This document shows positions 1-8,296 of a stretch of DNA of 64,000 bases, in pieces. The notes beneath the pieces are model-generated. The model was not told where the DNA came from and did no database searches. It saw only the letters and a program-made list of their open reading frames with translations. The DNA is from Archangium sp. (GTDB lineage Bacteria; Myxococcota; Myxococcia; Myxococcales; Myxococcaceae): assembly GCA_030681645.1 (NCBI GenBank), contig JAUXRX010000049.1, positions 310,001-374,000 on the forward strand, in the 5' to 3' direction. Position numbers and translations under genes: made by a program. Position 1 is the stretch's first letter. Every line of letters begins with the position of its first letter.

Positions 1-8
1 CGAGGCCA

Positions 9-827
9 TCAGTGGAGCATCACGCCGACGAAGTAATCGAGGATGAAGATGCCGAGCGCCGAGGTGACCATCGCCTCGGTGGTGGCCTGGCCCACGCCCT
101 TCGAGCCGCCGCTCGCGTTGTAGCCCTTGAAGCAGGCGACCAGCGCGATGAAGAGCCCGAACACCGCTCCCTTGATCAAGCCCTCCGAGATGTCCTCGGG
201 GTCGAGCCACTGCTGGGTGCGGGTGATGAAGGTACCGGCCGACAGCCCCTTGACCGTCACGGCCACGAAGTAGCCGCCGGTGAGCCCGAGCAGGTCGAAG
301 ATCAGCACCAGCAGCGGCACCATGATCAGGCCGGCCAGCACCCGGGGCACGAGCAGGTACTGGATGGGGTTGACGGCCATCGTCTCGAGCGCGTCGACCT
401 GCTCGGTGACGCGCATGGTGCCCAGCTCGGTGCACATCGCGCTGCCGGCGCGCATGGTGACCATGAGGGCGGCGAACACGGGGGCGAGCTCGCGGGTGAT
501 GGTGAGCGAGACCGTGGGGCCGACGAGGCTCTCGGCGTTGAACAGGTCGAACGCGCGCCAGCTCTGGTGGGCGAAGACCATGCCCGAGAAGACCCCGGTG
601 AGCGCCACGATGAAGATCGACCCGACCCCGACGAAGTCGAGCTGGGCGAAGAGGTTCTGCACCCGGTACGGGGGCCGCACGGACCACTTGATGACCTGGA
701 AGAGGAGATCGGCCAGGCCTCCGATCTGTTCCACGAAGCGGTAGACCCCGGCGCCGAGGCTCTCGATCACCGTGTACAGCACGGACGGTTTCGGGGGTTC
801 TGCGGGGCTGCCGGTCTCCGACGACAT
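9..827 (-). CDS. MlaE-family ABC transporter permease
   Basis: Inner-membrane permease of an MlaFEDB-type ABC system that moves phospholipids or other lipids between the inner and outer membranes. The 272-residue chain has the family layout of an amphipathic N-terminus followed by about five hydrophobic segments, with the conserved stretch MRVTEQVDALETM near residues 140-155. The ATG at 827 is preferred to a GTG four codons upstream because it lacks only a short unconserved extension. The gene reads toward the window edge, so an ATPase and an MCE-domain gene may follow outside. The family call is firm; the substrate is unknown. Confidence 0.9.
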   Translation of the reverse strand: MSSETGSPAEPPKPSVLYTVIESLGAGVYRFVEQIGGLADLLFQVIKWSVRPPYRVQNLFAQLDFVGVGSIFIVALTGVFSGMVFAHQSWRAFDLFNAESLVGPTVSLTITRELAPVFAALMVTMRAGSAMCTELGTMRVTEQVDALETMAVNPIQYLLVPRVLAGLIMVPLLVLIFDLLGLTGGYFVAVTVKGLSAGTFITRTQQWLDPEDISEGLIKGAVFGLFIALVACFKGYNASGGSKGVGQATTEAMVTSALGIFILDYFVGVMLH

Positions 828-918
828 GAGCGCGGGCACTGTATGCCACAGGCTCCCCCGAACAAGCGGGCGCTTGCCCCTTCACGCGCCCCCGGTTTCT
901 GTTATTCGCCTCGCCGAA

Positions 919-1389
919 ATGACGACGCCCAACACGATCAGGGTCGGTGGCGAAATTGATGCTGCCTGCGGCAAGTGCGAGATGAACCTCGCGCACACCA
1001 TCCTCGCGATGGTGGGCCCCAAGGTGATCAAGGTGAAGTGCAACACCTGCGGCAACGACCACAACTACCGGGGCGTGCAGCCGCTGGTGAAGCTGCAGTC
1101 GTTCGCCTCACCCAAGCGCGTGTCGACCTCGAGCGGCAAGTCGAGCGCGGGGCCGAAGAAGAGCGCGGTGGTGGTCGTCTCGTGGGACGAGCAGTTCAAG
1201 GGGAAGGACCTGACGAAGGCGAAGAAGTACTCGCCGCGTGAGACCTTCGCGGTCGACGACGTGGTCGATCACCCGACGTTCGGCCTGGGCCTGGTGCGCT
1301 CGGTGCGAGACGGCAAGGTCGAGGTGGCGTTCAAGCAGGAGGACAAGATCCTCGTGCACGGCAAGACGCCCCCGCCCGAAGCGAGCTGA
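919..1389 (+). CDS. Zinc-ribbon protein with C-terminal SH3-like segment
   Basis: A 156-residue protein of unknown function. Two CxxC pairs (CGKC about residue 16, CNTC about residue 40) form a probable zinc ribbon. A basic, Ser/Lys-rich linker follows, then a C-terminal stretch containing VVDHPTFGLGLV, which resembles the small beta-barrel in transcription- and repair-associated proteins such as the UvrD C-terminus. The ATG at 919 starts just before the ribbon; the upstream in-frame extension is in a region lacking protein character. It is divergent from the MlaE-like gene and converges on the pseudouridine synthase with one base between stops. A nucleic-acid or RNA polymerase partner is only inferred. 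Confidence 0.75.
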   Translation: MTTPNTIRVGGEIDAACGKCEMNLAHTILAMVGPKVIKVKCNTCGNDHNYRGVQPLVKLQSFASPKRVSTSSGKSSAGPKKSAVVVVSWDEQFKGKDLTKAKKYSPRETFAVDDVVDHPTFGLGLVRSVRDGKVEVAFKQEDKILVHGKTPPPEAS

Positions 1390-1390
1390 G

Positions 1391-2086
1391 CTAGGTGCCA
1401 GTGCCTCCCTCTCCCCGAGGGGGAGAGGGCAAACCAACCCCCAACCGAAGCCACGCGACCGCCGCCGTCATGTCACCCGGCAGCGGAGCCGTCACCTCGA
1501 TCCCCAACGACTCGATAAACAAAGACGCCGCATGAAGCGGAGTGCGAGCGAGCGTCAATTCCCCGAGCACGACCGGCACCTTCCGCCCGTACTGGTGATC
1601 GAACAACAACGGGTGCCCCTTCGCCTTCAGGTGCACGCGAATCTGATGCTGCCGCCCCGTGAGAGGCTCGCACTCGACGAGAGTGGCATTGGAGAACACC
1701 TCCACCGGCCGAACGAGGGTCCGAGACGGCTTCCCATCGTCCCCCACCCGCATCTTTCCCTTCCGTCCCTCCGCGAGAGGAAGATCGATGTCGAGCGGAC
1801 CGCCGACCACACCCTCCACGAGCGCGAGGTACTTCTTCTTCGCCAGCCCCTGCTCGAAGGCCATGGACGCCGCGCGGTGCGCCTTCTCATCAAGGGCGAA
1901 CAGCACCACGCCCGACGTATCGCGGTCGATGCGATGGCACACCCACACGCGCTGGCCCAGCTGCTTGCTGAGCAGATCGCGCGCGCAGACCTGGTCCTCC
2001 GGGTTGCGCCCGGGGATCACCAGGAGCCCGGGCGGCTTGGCCACCGCGACCAGGCCATCCTTCTGCGTCAGCACGACGAGGTGCAC
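1391..2086 (-). CDS. RluA-family RNA pseudouridine synthase
   Basis: Converts uridine to pseudouridine in rRNA or tRNA. The catalytic motif HRIDRDTSG (family HRLDxxTSG, Asp as nucleophile) and the downstream GRQHQIRVHL motif are both intact. The 231-residue protein starts at a GTG that overlaps the TAG stop of the upstream peptidase by one base (TAGTG), so translation is probably coupled. No S4 domain precedes the catalytic domain, so it is a short form. The last residues are encoded by a copy of the CCCTCTCCC hairpin repeat (1407-1429), so this C-terminus looks recently replaced or extended. The target uridine cannot be told from sequence. Confidence 0.9.
   Translation of the reverse strand: MHLVVLTQKDGLVAVAKPPGLLVIPGRNPEDQVCARDLLSKQLGQRVWVCHRIDRDTSGVVLFALDEKAHRAASMAFEQGLAKKKYLALVEGVVGGPLDIDLPLAEGRKGKMRVGDDGKPSRTLVRPVEVFSNATLVECEPLTGRQHQIRVHLKAKGHPLLFDHQYGRKVPVVLGELTLARTPLHAASLFIESLGIEVTAPLPGDMTAAVAWLRLGVGLPSPPRGEGGTGT
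1407..1429. repeat. Family A palindromic repeat, copy 1 (inside a CDS)
   Basis: Perfect hairpin CCCTCTCCCC-GAG-GGGGAGAGGG. It lies at the junction of two convergent genes and is translated as the C-terminal tail of the pseudouridine synthase. Confidence 0.85.
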
Positions 2087-3441
2087 TACTCGAGCTCGCT
2101 GGGGCGCCACACGGTGACGGGCCCGTACTGCTCGACCTTCGGGCGCAGGGCCTCGGCGTTGCCGACGAGCACGATGCTGCGCTCGCTGCCGAAGAGGTGC
2201 TTCTGCGCGGCCTCGGTGGCCTGCTTCACGGTGACCGCGGCGATGCGCTCGCGGTACTCGGAGATCCACTCGTCCGTCAGCCCGTAGTGCACCACGTCGG
2301 CGATCGCGCCTGACACGGCCTCGTTCGTCTCGAGCCGGGCCGGATAGAGGCCCGAGATGTAGCGCTGCACGGTGGCGAGCTCGACCTTCTTCGGCCCGCG
2401 CTCGCGCATCTTCTTCACCTCGTCGAGCGAGACGTCGATGAGCTGGTTGATGCTCTCGGTGCGCGTGAACGAAGAGACCGTGAAGGTGCCGGCGACGCTC
2501 ATCATGTCGAACGAGCTCCCGGCGCCGTACGAGAGGCCGCGCTTCACGCGGATCTCGGTGACGAGCCGCGAGGTGAAGCCGCCACCGAGCACGGTGTTCA
2601 TGGTGACGAGGGGGAAGTGGTCCGGGTGGCCGCGCCGCACGCCATGCCCGCCGATGCGCATCTGCACCTGGGTCTGCTCGGGCTTGTCGACGATGAGCAC
2701 CTCACCGGGCCTGGCGAGCCCTTCCCACGCGGGCACGACGGGCGCCGAGGTGGGGCCGCCCTTCCAACCGCCCAGGGTACGCTCGACGGTCTTCATCACC
2801 GCGTCGAGATCGAAGGCACCCACGACGTAGAGGTGGGCGATCGAGGGCCCGAGGCGCTGCTGGTGGAACCTCTTCAGATCATCGCGAGTCATCGCGGTGA
2901 TGTCCTTCTTCCCGCCGATCGTCTCGTGCGCGTACGGGTGCGTGCCCCAGGTCGCGCGCACGAGGGCGCGGTCGGCGAGCGAGCCGGGGTCGTCGAGATC
3001 GTTGGTGAGCGCCGCGAGCGTGCGCCGGCGCGACATCTCGAGCTCGTTCTCGGGGAAGTCCGGCTCGAGCAGGATCTTCGCCATCAGCTCGAACATCGGG
3101 TCGAAGTGCTTGCTCGGCGTCGAGAGCGACATGATCACGTTCTCTTCGTTGGCGAAGCCACCCACGCTGGCGCCCACGAAGTCGACGGTGTCGCTGATCT
3201 GATCGGCGGTCTGGCCAGCCGCGCCGCGGCGGAAGAGCCGGGCGGCGAAGTCACCCACGCCGAGCCGGTCGGTCGGGTCGAACGCGCTGCCGGCGCGCAC
3301 CACCAGGCGCACGGCGACGAGCGGCAGCGGCCCTCGCGGCACGAGGTGCACGGTGAGGCCATTGGCCAGCTTCCGCACCTGGTGATCGGGGAGCTTGAGC
3401 GGGCGCAGCTTCGGCATTTCCTCGACGAGCTTCTTCTTCAC
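2086..3441 (-). CDS. M16 metallopeptidase-like protein, inactive partner subunit
   Basis: A 451-residue protein with the two-domain M16 (insulinase/pitrilysin) fold, containing typical segments such as LANGLTVHLVPRG near the N-terminus and VLGGGFTSRL in the second half. The zinc motif HxxEH is absent: the aligned segment reads DFAARLF, so all three zinc or catalytic residues are replaced. Starts with GTG and overlaps the upstream M16 gene by four bases (GTGA). By analogy with two-gene M16B systems it should be the non-catalytic half of a heterodimer whose active half is the gene upstream. Substrate unknown. Confidence 0.88.
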   Translation of the reverse strand: MKKKLVEEMPKLRPLKLPDHQVRKLANGLTVHLVPRGPLPLVAVRLVVRAGSAFDPTDRLGVGDFAARLFRRGAAGQTADQISDTVDFVGASVGGFANEENVIMSLSTPSKHFDPMFELMAKILLEPDFPENELEMSRRRTLAALTNDLDDPGSLADRALVRATWGTHPYAHETIGGKKDITAMTRDDLKRFHQQRLGPSIAHLYVVGAFDLDAVMKTVERTLGGWKGGPTSAPVVPAWEGLARPGEVLIVDKPEQTQVQMRIGGHGVRRGHPDHFPLVTMNTVLGGGFTSRLVTEIRVKRGLSYGAGSSFDMMSVAGTFTVSSFTRTESINQLIDVSLDEVKKMRERGPKKVELATVQRYISGLYPARLETNEAVSGAIADVVHYGLTDEWISEYRERIAAVTVKQATEAAQKHLFGSERSIVLVGNAEALRPKVEQYGPVTVWRPSELE

Positions 3442-4754
3442 GCTGCCACCTCGGTGATCGGCACGAGCGTGACGACGGACCTGCGCTCTGGAGACAGGTA
3501 CTTCGCGGCGGCGGCGCGCACCTGCTCGCCGGTGATGGTCTCGTACTGCGTGGGGAGCGCGAGCCCCTGCCGCCAGTCGCCCAGCATCAGCTCATACGTG
3601 CCCAGGGCGTGCGCGCGGCCGTTGTTGGTGGCCAGCTCGCGGAGCAGGTGGGCAGCGAGGTTGTTCTTCGCCTTCTCCAGCTCGCGTGGCTCGAGGCCGT
3701 GCTGCGCCACCTTCGCCAGCTCGGCGTAGAGGGCGGCCTCGGCCTTCTTCGGGTCTCCCTCGGGCTTGAGCTCGAGCACCACCGTGAACGAGCCGGGGTC
3801 GAAGCGCCACGTCCAGTCGACGGAGACGCCGACGGCGAGCTCCTGCTCGAAGACGAGGGCGCGGGTGAGGCGGCTCGATTGCCCGACTGACAGCGCGTAC
3901 TGCAGCACGTCGAGCACGAGCGTGTCGGGGTCGGTGCCGGCGGGGCCGCGCCAGGCGATCATGAGTGACGGGGCCTGCGCAGGGTGACGGACCTCGGCGC
4001 GGCGCTCGCCCTTCTGCTCGGGCTCGGCGTCGTGCACGGGCGGCGCGCCGGGGCCGGGCTTGATGTTGGCGTAGTACTTCTTGATCAGCGCGAGCGCGTG
4101 CTTCGGGTCGAAGTCGCCGGACAGGTAGAGCGTGGCGTTGTTCGGCGCGTAGTAGGTGCGGAAGTACTCGAGGCAGTCCTCGCGCTTGATGTTCTCGATG
4201 TCCTTCATCCAGCCGATCACCGGCCAGCGGTACGGGTGGGCCTTCCAGACGAGGGAAGACAGCTCCTCGTCCATGAGGCCGCCGATCTCGTTGTCCACGC
4301 GCAGGCGGCGCTCTTCCATCACCACCTGGCGCTCGCTCTCGAGCATCTTCGGGGTGACCTGCAGGGAGCGCATGCGATCGCTCTCGAGATCGATCACGCG
4401 CTCGAGCGCTTCTGACATGAAGTCTTCGTAATAAACGGTGACGTCGTTGCTGGTGTACGCGTTGCTGGTGCCGCCGTTCGACTCGAGCACGCGGTCGAAC
4501 TGGCCCGGGCCGTACTTCTTCGCGCCGTTGAACATCATGTGCTCGAAGAGGTGGCTGATGCCGGTGATGCCGGGGCGCTCGTTGCGCGCTCCGACCTTGA
4601 AGAACGTGTAGTAGCTGCAGGTCGGCACGGCGTCAGAGGGAAGCAGCCTGACCTGCATGCCGTTGGGCAGCGTCGCCTCGATCACGGAATCGGCGATGGC
4701 CTTGAGCGCGGGGGGAAGAGTCGGGGTGGGCTTCTTCGTTCGGGTAGTCCGCAT
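3438..4754 (-). CDS. M16-family zinc metallopeptidase, catalytic subunit
   Basis: Zinc-dependent peptidase of the M16B group, 438 residues from the ATG at 4754; a GTG seven codons upstream is an alternative start. The inverted zinc motif is present as HLFEHMMFNG, followed by SNGGTSNAYTSND and a downstream glutamate-rich helix as expected for the third zinc ligand. No signal peptide is obvious, so a cytoplasmic location is inferred. It is translationally coupled to the degenerate M16 gene and then to the RluA gene, giving a three-gene operon. Family certain, biological substrate unknown. Confidence 0.9.
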   Translation of the reverse strand: MRTTRTKKPTPTLPPALKAIADSVIEATLPNGMQVRLLPSDAVPTCSYYTFFKVGARNERPGITGISHLFEHMMFNGAKKYGPGQFDRVLESNGGTSNAYTSNDVTVYYEDFMSEALERVIDLESDRMRSLQVTPKMLESERQVVMEERRLRVDNEIGGLMDEELSSLVWKAHPYRWPVIGWMKDIENIKREDCLEYFRTYYAPNNATLYLSGDFDPKHALALIKKYYANIKPGPGAPPVHDAEPEQKGERRAEVRHPAQAPSLMIAWRGPAGTDPDTLVLDVLQYALSVGQSSRLTRALVFEQELAVGVSVDWTWRFDPGSFTVVLELKPEGDPKKAEAALYAELAKVAQHGLEPRELEKAKNNLAAHLLRELATNNGRAHALGTYELMLGDWRQGLALPTQYETITGEQVRAAAAKYLSPERRSVVTLVPITEVAA

Positions 4755-4784
4755 GAATTGGCGCGAAACGTACACACGAATGGT

Positions 4785-4826
4785 CTCCCTCGCCGCGCGA
4801 AAGCGGGGAGGGTCGGAGTGAGGGGC
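4785..4826. repeat. Family A-like degenerate repeat
   Basis: CCCTC...GCGGGGAGGG followed by GAGTGAGGGG resembles the family A hairpin and its conserved tail, with mismatches. It lies between the divergent M16 and membrane-protein genes. Confidence 0.5.
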
Positions 4827-4867
4827 CGAATTACCGCTTCGGGGAGCGCCGGTGCCATGCTCGCGGC

Positions 4868-6181
4868 GTGCGACGGCTCAGGGCGGCGGCCACTCCCGCA
4901 GCGTTCTTCATAGGTTTGGCGCTCATCTGCGCCTCACTCATCGAGTTCGCGCGATGGCCATACCTCGAGGGGCACCTCGAGGGGTCTGACTTCATCGATG
5001 ACCTCGCCGGTGGATGGGTGCCTGACCTCGAGTATTTCGGCGATCGCCTGAGTCGGCCCTTTCGCGCGCGCGACGAGTCCTGGCCGCAGATGGGGCGTCT
5101 CATTGAGGCCGGGTTGGTGGTTAGCGGGGCGACGGCACTGCTGGGCTTCGCAGCCGTCGCCATGCGGAGGCGTCTCGCGGGCGGGACCATCCTCGTCGCA
5201 GGAATCAGTTCGGGAGTGGTTCTGCTGAGCCTCTGCGCACTCGACCTGAGACTGCTCGATGGTTCCGGACACGGGTGTGGGCCGCACCCATTGCCACTTC
5301 ACAGCCCCGCAATCCTGGCCACGGCGCAGGGCTTCGTAGCGTGGGTCTCGGCGCTCGGTGGTGCAGCCTGGCTCCTCAGTCAGCGTCAGTCAGGGGTCCT
5401 GATTCGGCTTCCGGCGCTTGCAGCCGTCGGGGTCGCGCTGGCGATGGTCTTGACGACCGTCCTCTATTCGCGGGGCGCAGCGCTGGACAACTACCTGCAC
5501 GCGATCCCGCCTGAGCGGCCGGTGTTCGCGCTCTCGTTCCTCCTGGTGTGCGGCGTTCTGCTGTCTGCCTGCCGACCGCTGTACTCGAGCCGCTTCGTCT
5601 CCGCGCTTGTGCTGTCGACCGGCTGCGTCGCTGCCTGGCCTGCGATCGAGATCGCCCACGACGAGCGTCTGGAACCTCACCGCGCCACCGTGTCGCCTTC
5701 TCAGGACATCAATACCGTCCAACTGGAGCGGTGCCGTGATGCAGAGTTGGCGCCGGTGATTCAGGTGACGCCGAACGAGGTGATGATCTCCGGCGAGGTC
5801 CTCGGCAGGCCTGATGAGCACACCGGCGCGCGTGTCTTCGAGAAGTTCCAGGAGATGCAGAGCCAGTATGCAGGTCTTCGGGGGGGCGAACCGCGGCCCT
5901 TCGCTCTGACGAACCTCCAGGCTGACGAGGCGACCCCGTTGGTTGCCATCAGGGCCATCATCGACGCGTCCGCGCGGTCGGGCACAGCGGCGGTCGACAT
6001 CGTTTCCCTGCGCCTGTTGCCGAGCCCTGTCTGGTCCCGCCCCACAGTTCACACCCACGCATGCGCAGCACGAATCACGGTCGCTGATGACGGGCAACCC
6101 CTCAGCGATTTCGCAGACTGGCCCTCGCTCGTGCGCGCCGCCGACCGCGCCGAAGGGAAGCTGCGCATCAGCGTGAAGTAG
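4868..6181 (+). CDS. Multi-pass membrane protein with ExbD/TolR-like tail (tentative)
   Basis: A 437-residue protein of unknown function, starting at GTG 4868. Residues 1-260 hold about seven hydrophobic segments, the first beginning FFIGLALICASL. The C-terminal 150 residues are soluble and contain PVIQVTPNEVMISG and, about 60 residues later, LQADEATPLVAIRAIIDA. That spacing recalls the periplasmic domain of ExbD/TolR proteins, but the match is weak and no ExbB-like gene is adjacent. Base usage looks somewhat less G/C-biased than in neighbouring genes. It stands alone between a divergent and a convergent gene. Confidence 0.6.
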   Translation: MRRLRAAATPAAFFIGLALICASLIEFARWPYLEGHLEGSDFIDDLAGGWVPDLEYFGDRLSRPFRARDESWPQMGRLIEAGLVVSGATALLGFAAVAMRRRLAGGTILVAGISSGVVLLSLCALDLRLLDGSGHGCGPHPLPLHSPAILATAQGFVAWVSALGGAAWLLSQRQSGVLIRLPALAAVGVALAMVLTTVLYSRGAALDNYLHAIPPERPVFALSFLLVCGVLLSACRPLYSSRFVSALVLSTGCVAAWPAIEIAHDERLEPHRATVSPSQDINTVQLERCRDAELAPVIQVTPNEVMISGEVLGRPDEHTGARVFEKFQEMQSQYAGLRGGEPRPFALTNLQADEATPLVAIRAIIDASARSGTAAVDIVSLRLLPSPVWSRPTVHTHACAARITVADDGQPLSDFADWPSLVRAADRAEGKLRISVK

Positions 6182-6183
6182 AC

Positions 6184-6220
6184 GCGCCCCTCGACTCCGC
6201 TCGGGGTGAACGGGGCGGCG
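6184..6220. repeat. Family B repeat, copy 1
   Basis: CCCCTCGACTCCGCTCGGGG followed by GTGAACGGGG, with CCCC/GGGG arms able to pair. It lies between two convergent genes. A second copy at 15023-15050 is in coding sequence. Confidence 0.7.
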
Positions 6221-6237
6221 TCACGTCCTCAACAGGT

Positions 6238-7323
6238 TCACGGCACCCGCTCGAAGAACGCGAGGATCTTCGACCAGACCTCTCCCGCAGCCCGCTCGCC
6301 GATCACCAGGTCCATGTGGCCGTACTCACCCTTCGCGCCGTTCGCGCGGGTGATCACCAGCCACTCCTTCGGGCCGCCCAGCGCCCGGTAGCCGTCCTTC
6401 ACTGCGGGCGCGACCGCGATGCGATCGAGCCGGCCCGCCACCACGATCACCGGCGTGGTGATCTTCGCCATGTCGGCCTTCAGATCGATCTTCCCGTCGG
6501 CGGATTGAAAGCGCCCGCTCTGCATCAATTCGATCAGCTGCAGCGCCGTGCCGCCCGCCACGCTCGCGGTGCCGGTGACCATCAGCCTCCGCCACGTCTC
6601 CATGTCCGTGCTCTGCGGGTTGTAGAAGAAGCGCTGAAACGGCCCGTCCTCGACCACGCCCTGGAACGGAGAGGCCAGCAGCGCCCCCGCACCGCTGGGG
6701 ATCATCCAGCCTGGCTGCACCAACGCCGGCCCCGCGGTCTTGATCAGCCCCTCCATTCCCGTTCCCCAATCGAGCCGCGTCGGAGTGCCCAGCGTGGCGG
6801 CCGCGTGGATGCCCTGCCCTCCCTGCGAGAGGTACGCGTAGAGCACCATGCCGCCCATCGAGTGGCCCGCGTAGTCGATCGCCGGCGCGCCGCTGACCTG
6901 CTTCACGTACTCGACCACCGCGGGCAGATCGTGCTTCCAGTAGTCGTCGAAGTAGATCGGCCCCGCGCGGCTCTTCGCAGCGTCGATGGTGTCGCTCTTG
7001 CCCGTGCCTCGCAGCGACATGGTCCACGCCTCGCGCCCCTGCGAGGCGAACCAACGCGCCATCGAGTGCTGATCGTCGAGGTCCATGTTCCGCTCGTTCG
7101 CGGAGATGCCGTGACAGAGGACCACCGGCGGTCCTTTGGGTTCGCCCACGGCCCGGTAGCGGGTGAGGGAGATCTCCCAGCCGTCGTCCGTCTTTGCACG
7201 GTGGAGCTCGGCCTCGGGTGGCAGTGGGATCGGCTGGAGCGCGGCGCAGCTGGTGAGCAGGACGATGAGCAGCAGGCTTGCCCTCTCCCCCGCGGGGGAG
7301 AGGGAGACAAGATTCCCGATCAT
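6238..7323 (-). CDS. Alpha/beta-hydrolase lipoprotein
   Basis: A 361-residue alpha/beta-hydrolase anchored as a lipoprotein. The signal peptide ends in the lipobox LLTSC (Cys about residue 27). The fold is shown by VVLCHGISANE (oxyanion region), the nucleophile elbow GHSMGG (about residue 155) and a late His in YGHMDLV; an acid residue lies in AGRLDRIA. It could be a lipase or esterase. Residues 7-14 of the signal peptide are encoded by a perfect 24-bp palindromic repeat (7281-7304). The ATG overlaps the stop of the upstream paralogue by four bases, so the two are co-translated. Confidence 0.85.
   Translation of the reverse strand: MIGNLVSLSPAGERASLLLIVLLTSCAALQPIPLPPEAELHRAKTDDGWEISLTRYRAVGEPKGPPVVLCHGISANERNMDLDDQHSMARWFASQGREAWTMSLRGTGKSDTIDAAKSRAGPIYFDDYWKHDLPAVVEYVKQVSGAPAIDYAGHSMGGMVLYAYLSQGGQGIHAAATLGTPTRLDWGTGMEGLIKTAGPALVQPGWMIPSGAGALLASPFQGVVEDGPFQRFFYNPQSTDMETWRRLMVTGTASVAGGTALQLIELMQSGRFQSADGKIDLKADMAKITTPVIVVAGRLDRIAVAPAVKDGYRALGGPKEWLVITRANGAKGEYGHMDLVIGERAAGEVWSKILAFFERVP
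7281..7304. repeat. Family A palindromic repeat, copy 2 (inside signal peptide)
   Basis: A perfect 24-bp palindrome, CCCTCTCCCCCG and its exact reverse complement with no spacer. On the minus strand it encodes SLSPAGER of the lipoprotein signal peptide. Confidence 0.9.
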
Positions 7324-8264
7324 GGCGTCTCCCCAAGGAAGCTCTCGATCAACGGATAGACGCTGTACGGCGATCGTCTGCCCAGCAGCAGCGACGCATG
7401 CGCGAAGTCGTCGTCATCCGTCATGCGGCTGAAGATCTTGATCTGCACCTTCGCCTTCGAGATTTCCCGCAGCGGCGCGCAGGTCTCGGGCGCGGCGAAG
7501 CCGTCGGCGAGCCCCAGCAGCAGCAGCGTGGGCCGATCGAACTCGCGCAGCCGCGAGACCACCGAGGTCTCGTCATCGAGCGGAAGATCGCCCGTCTCCA
7601 TCCACGTGAGCAGCTCGCTCGCCACACCCCGCGACAGATCGCGGGTGGTTCCTGCAAGCCCTCGCACCAGCACAGGATCGATCTGCGCCCCCATGGCGAA
7701 GAGCTGCTCGAACATGGCGAAGCCCTCCGGTGAAGAGGCGAGGGAGCTGAAGCGCCCTCCTCCGCTCAAGAACGCGTGCGCCAGCTCGGTGGGCGGCTCC
7801 GCCAGCGCGGGCGTGTTCAGCGCCACCACGCGGCGAACCTCGAGCTCCTTCGTCGTCGCAGCGAGCGCCAGCGACCCGATGTAGCCCTGCACGACCAGAT
7901 CGATCGGCCCCGCGCGCTCACGCGAGATCGACCGCGCGATGGCCGGAAGATCGAGATGAACGACCGTGCGCAGCGAGTGTGCCGCGTCCGACGCGCCCTG
8001 CCCTCGCAGCTCGGCCACATAGACCGCTCGCCCATGCGACGCGAGCCAGCGGGCCAGGCCTGCACCCTTGAGGTCGTAGAGCGGCCGGCCAAAGCCCACG
8101 TCCGCCAGAAGCAACACCGGCGGTGACGCGACGCCACCTCCGGGCGGAAGAAACCGGTGCAGCGCGATCGCCGCGCCGTCAGCCGTCACCACCTTCCGAT
8201 GCGAGACCTGCAGCTCGGCAGGTGAGGCCAGAAGCAGCAGTGAAAGTGCGAGCGTCTGACCCAT
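7320..8264 (-). CDS. Alpha/beta-hydrolase-fold protein lacking the nucleophile
   Basis: A 314-residue secreted alpha/beta-hydrolase-like protein with an N-terminal hydrophobic signal (LALSLLLLASPA). The strand-turn-helix where the nucleophile should sit reads VVQGYIGSLAL, so the GxSxG serine is replaced by tyrosine. The late acidic region (GLADGFAAP) is kept, while the region expected to carry the catalytic His reads DFAHASLL. It is probably a non-enzymatic paralogue of the next gene, with which it overlaps by four bases, perhaps a partner or regulator of it. The absent nucleophile is seen; the role is inferred. Confidence 0.75.
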   Translation of the reverse strand: MGQTLALSLLLLASPAELQVSHRKVVTADGAAIALHRFLPPGGGVASPPVLLLADVGFGRPLYDLKGAGLARWLASHGRAVYVAELRGQGASDAAHSLRTVVHLDLPAIARSISRERAGPIDLVVQGYIGSLALAATTKELEVRRVVALNTPALAEPPTELAHAFLSGGGRFSSLASSPEGFAMFEQLFAMGAQIDPVLVRGLAGTTRDLSRGVASELLTWMETGDLPLDDETSVVSRLREFDRPTLLLLGLADGFAAPETCAPLREISKAKVQIKIFSRMTDDDDFAHASLLLGRRSPYSVYPLIESFLGETP

Positions 8265-8296
8265 TCCCTCCAGCGGATAGCCGAACTCGGCAGTGA

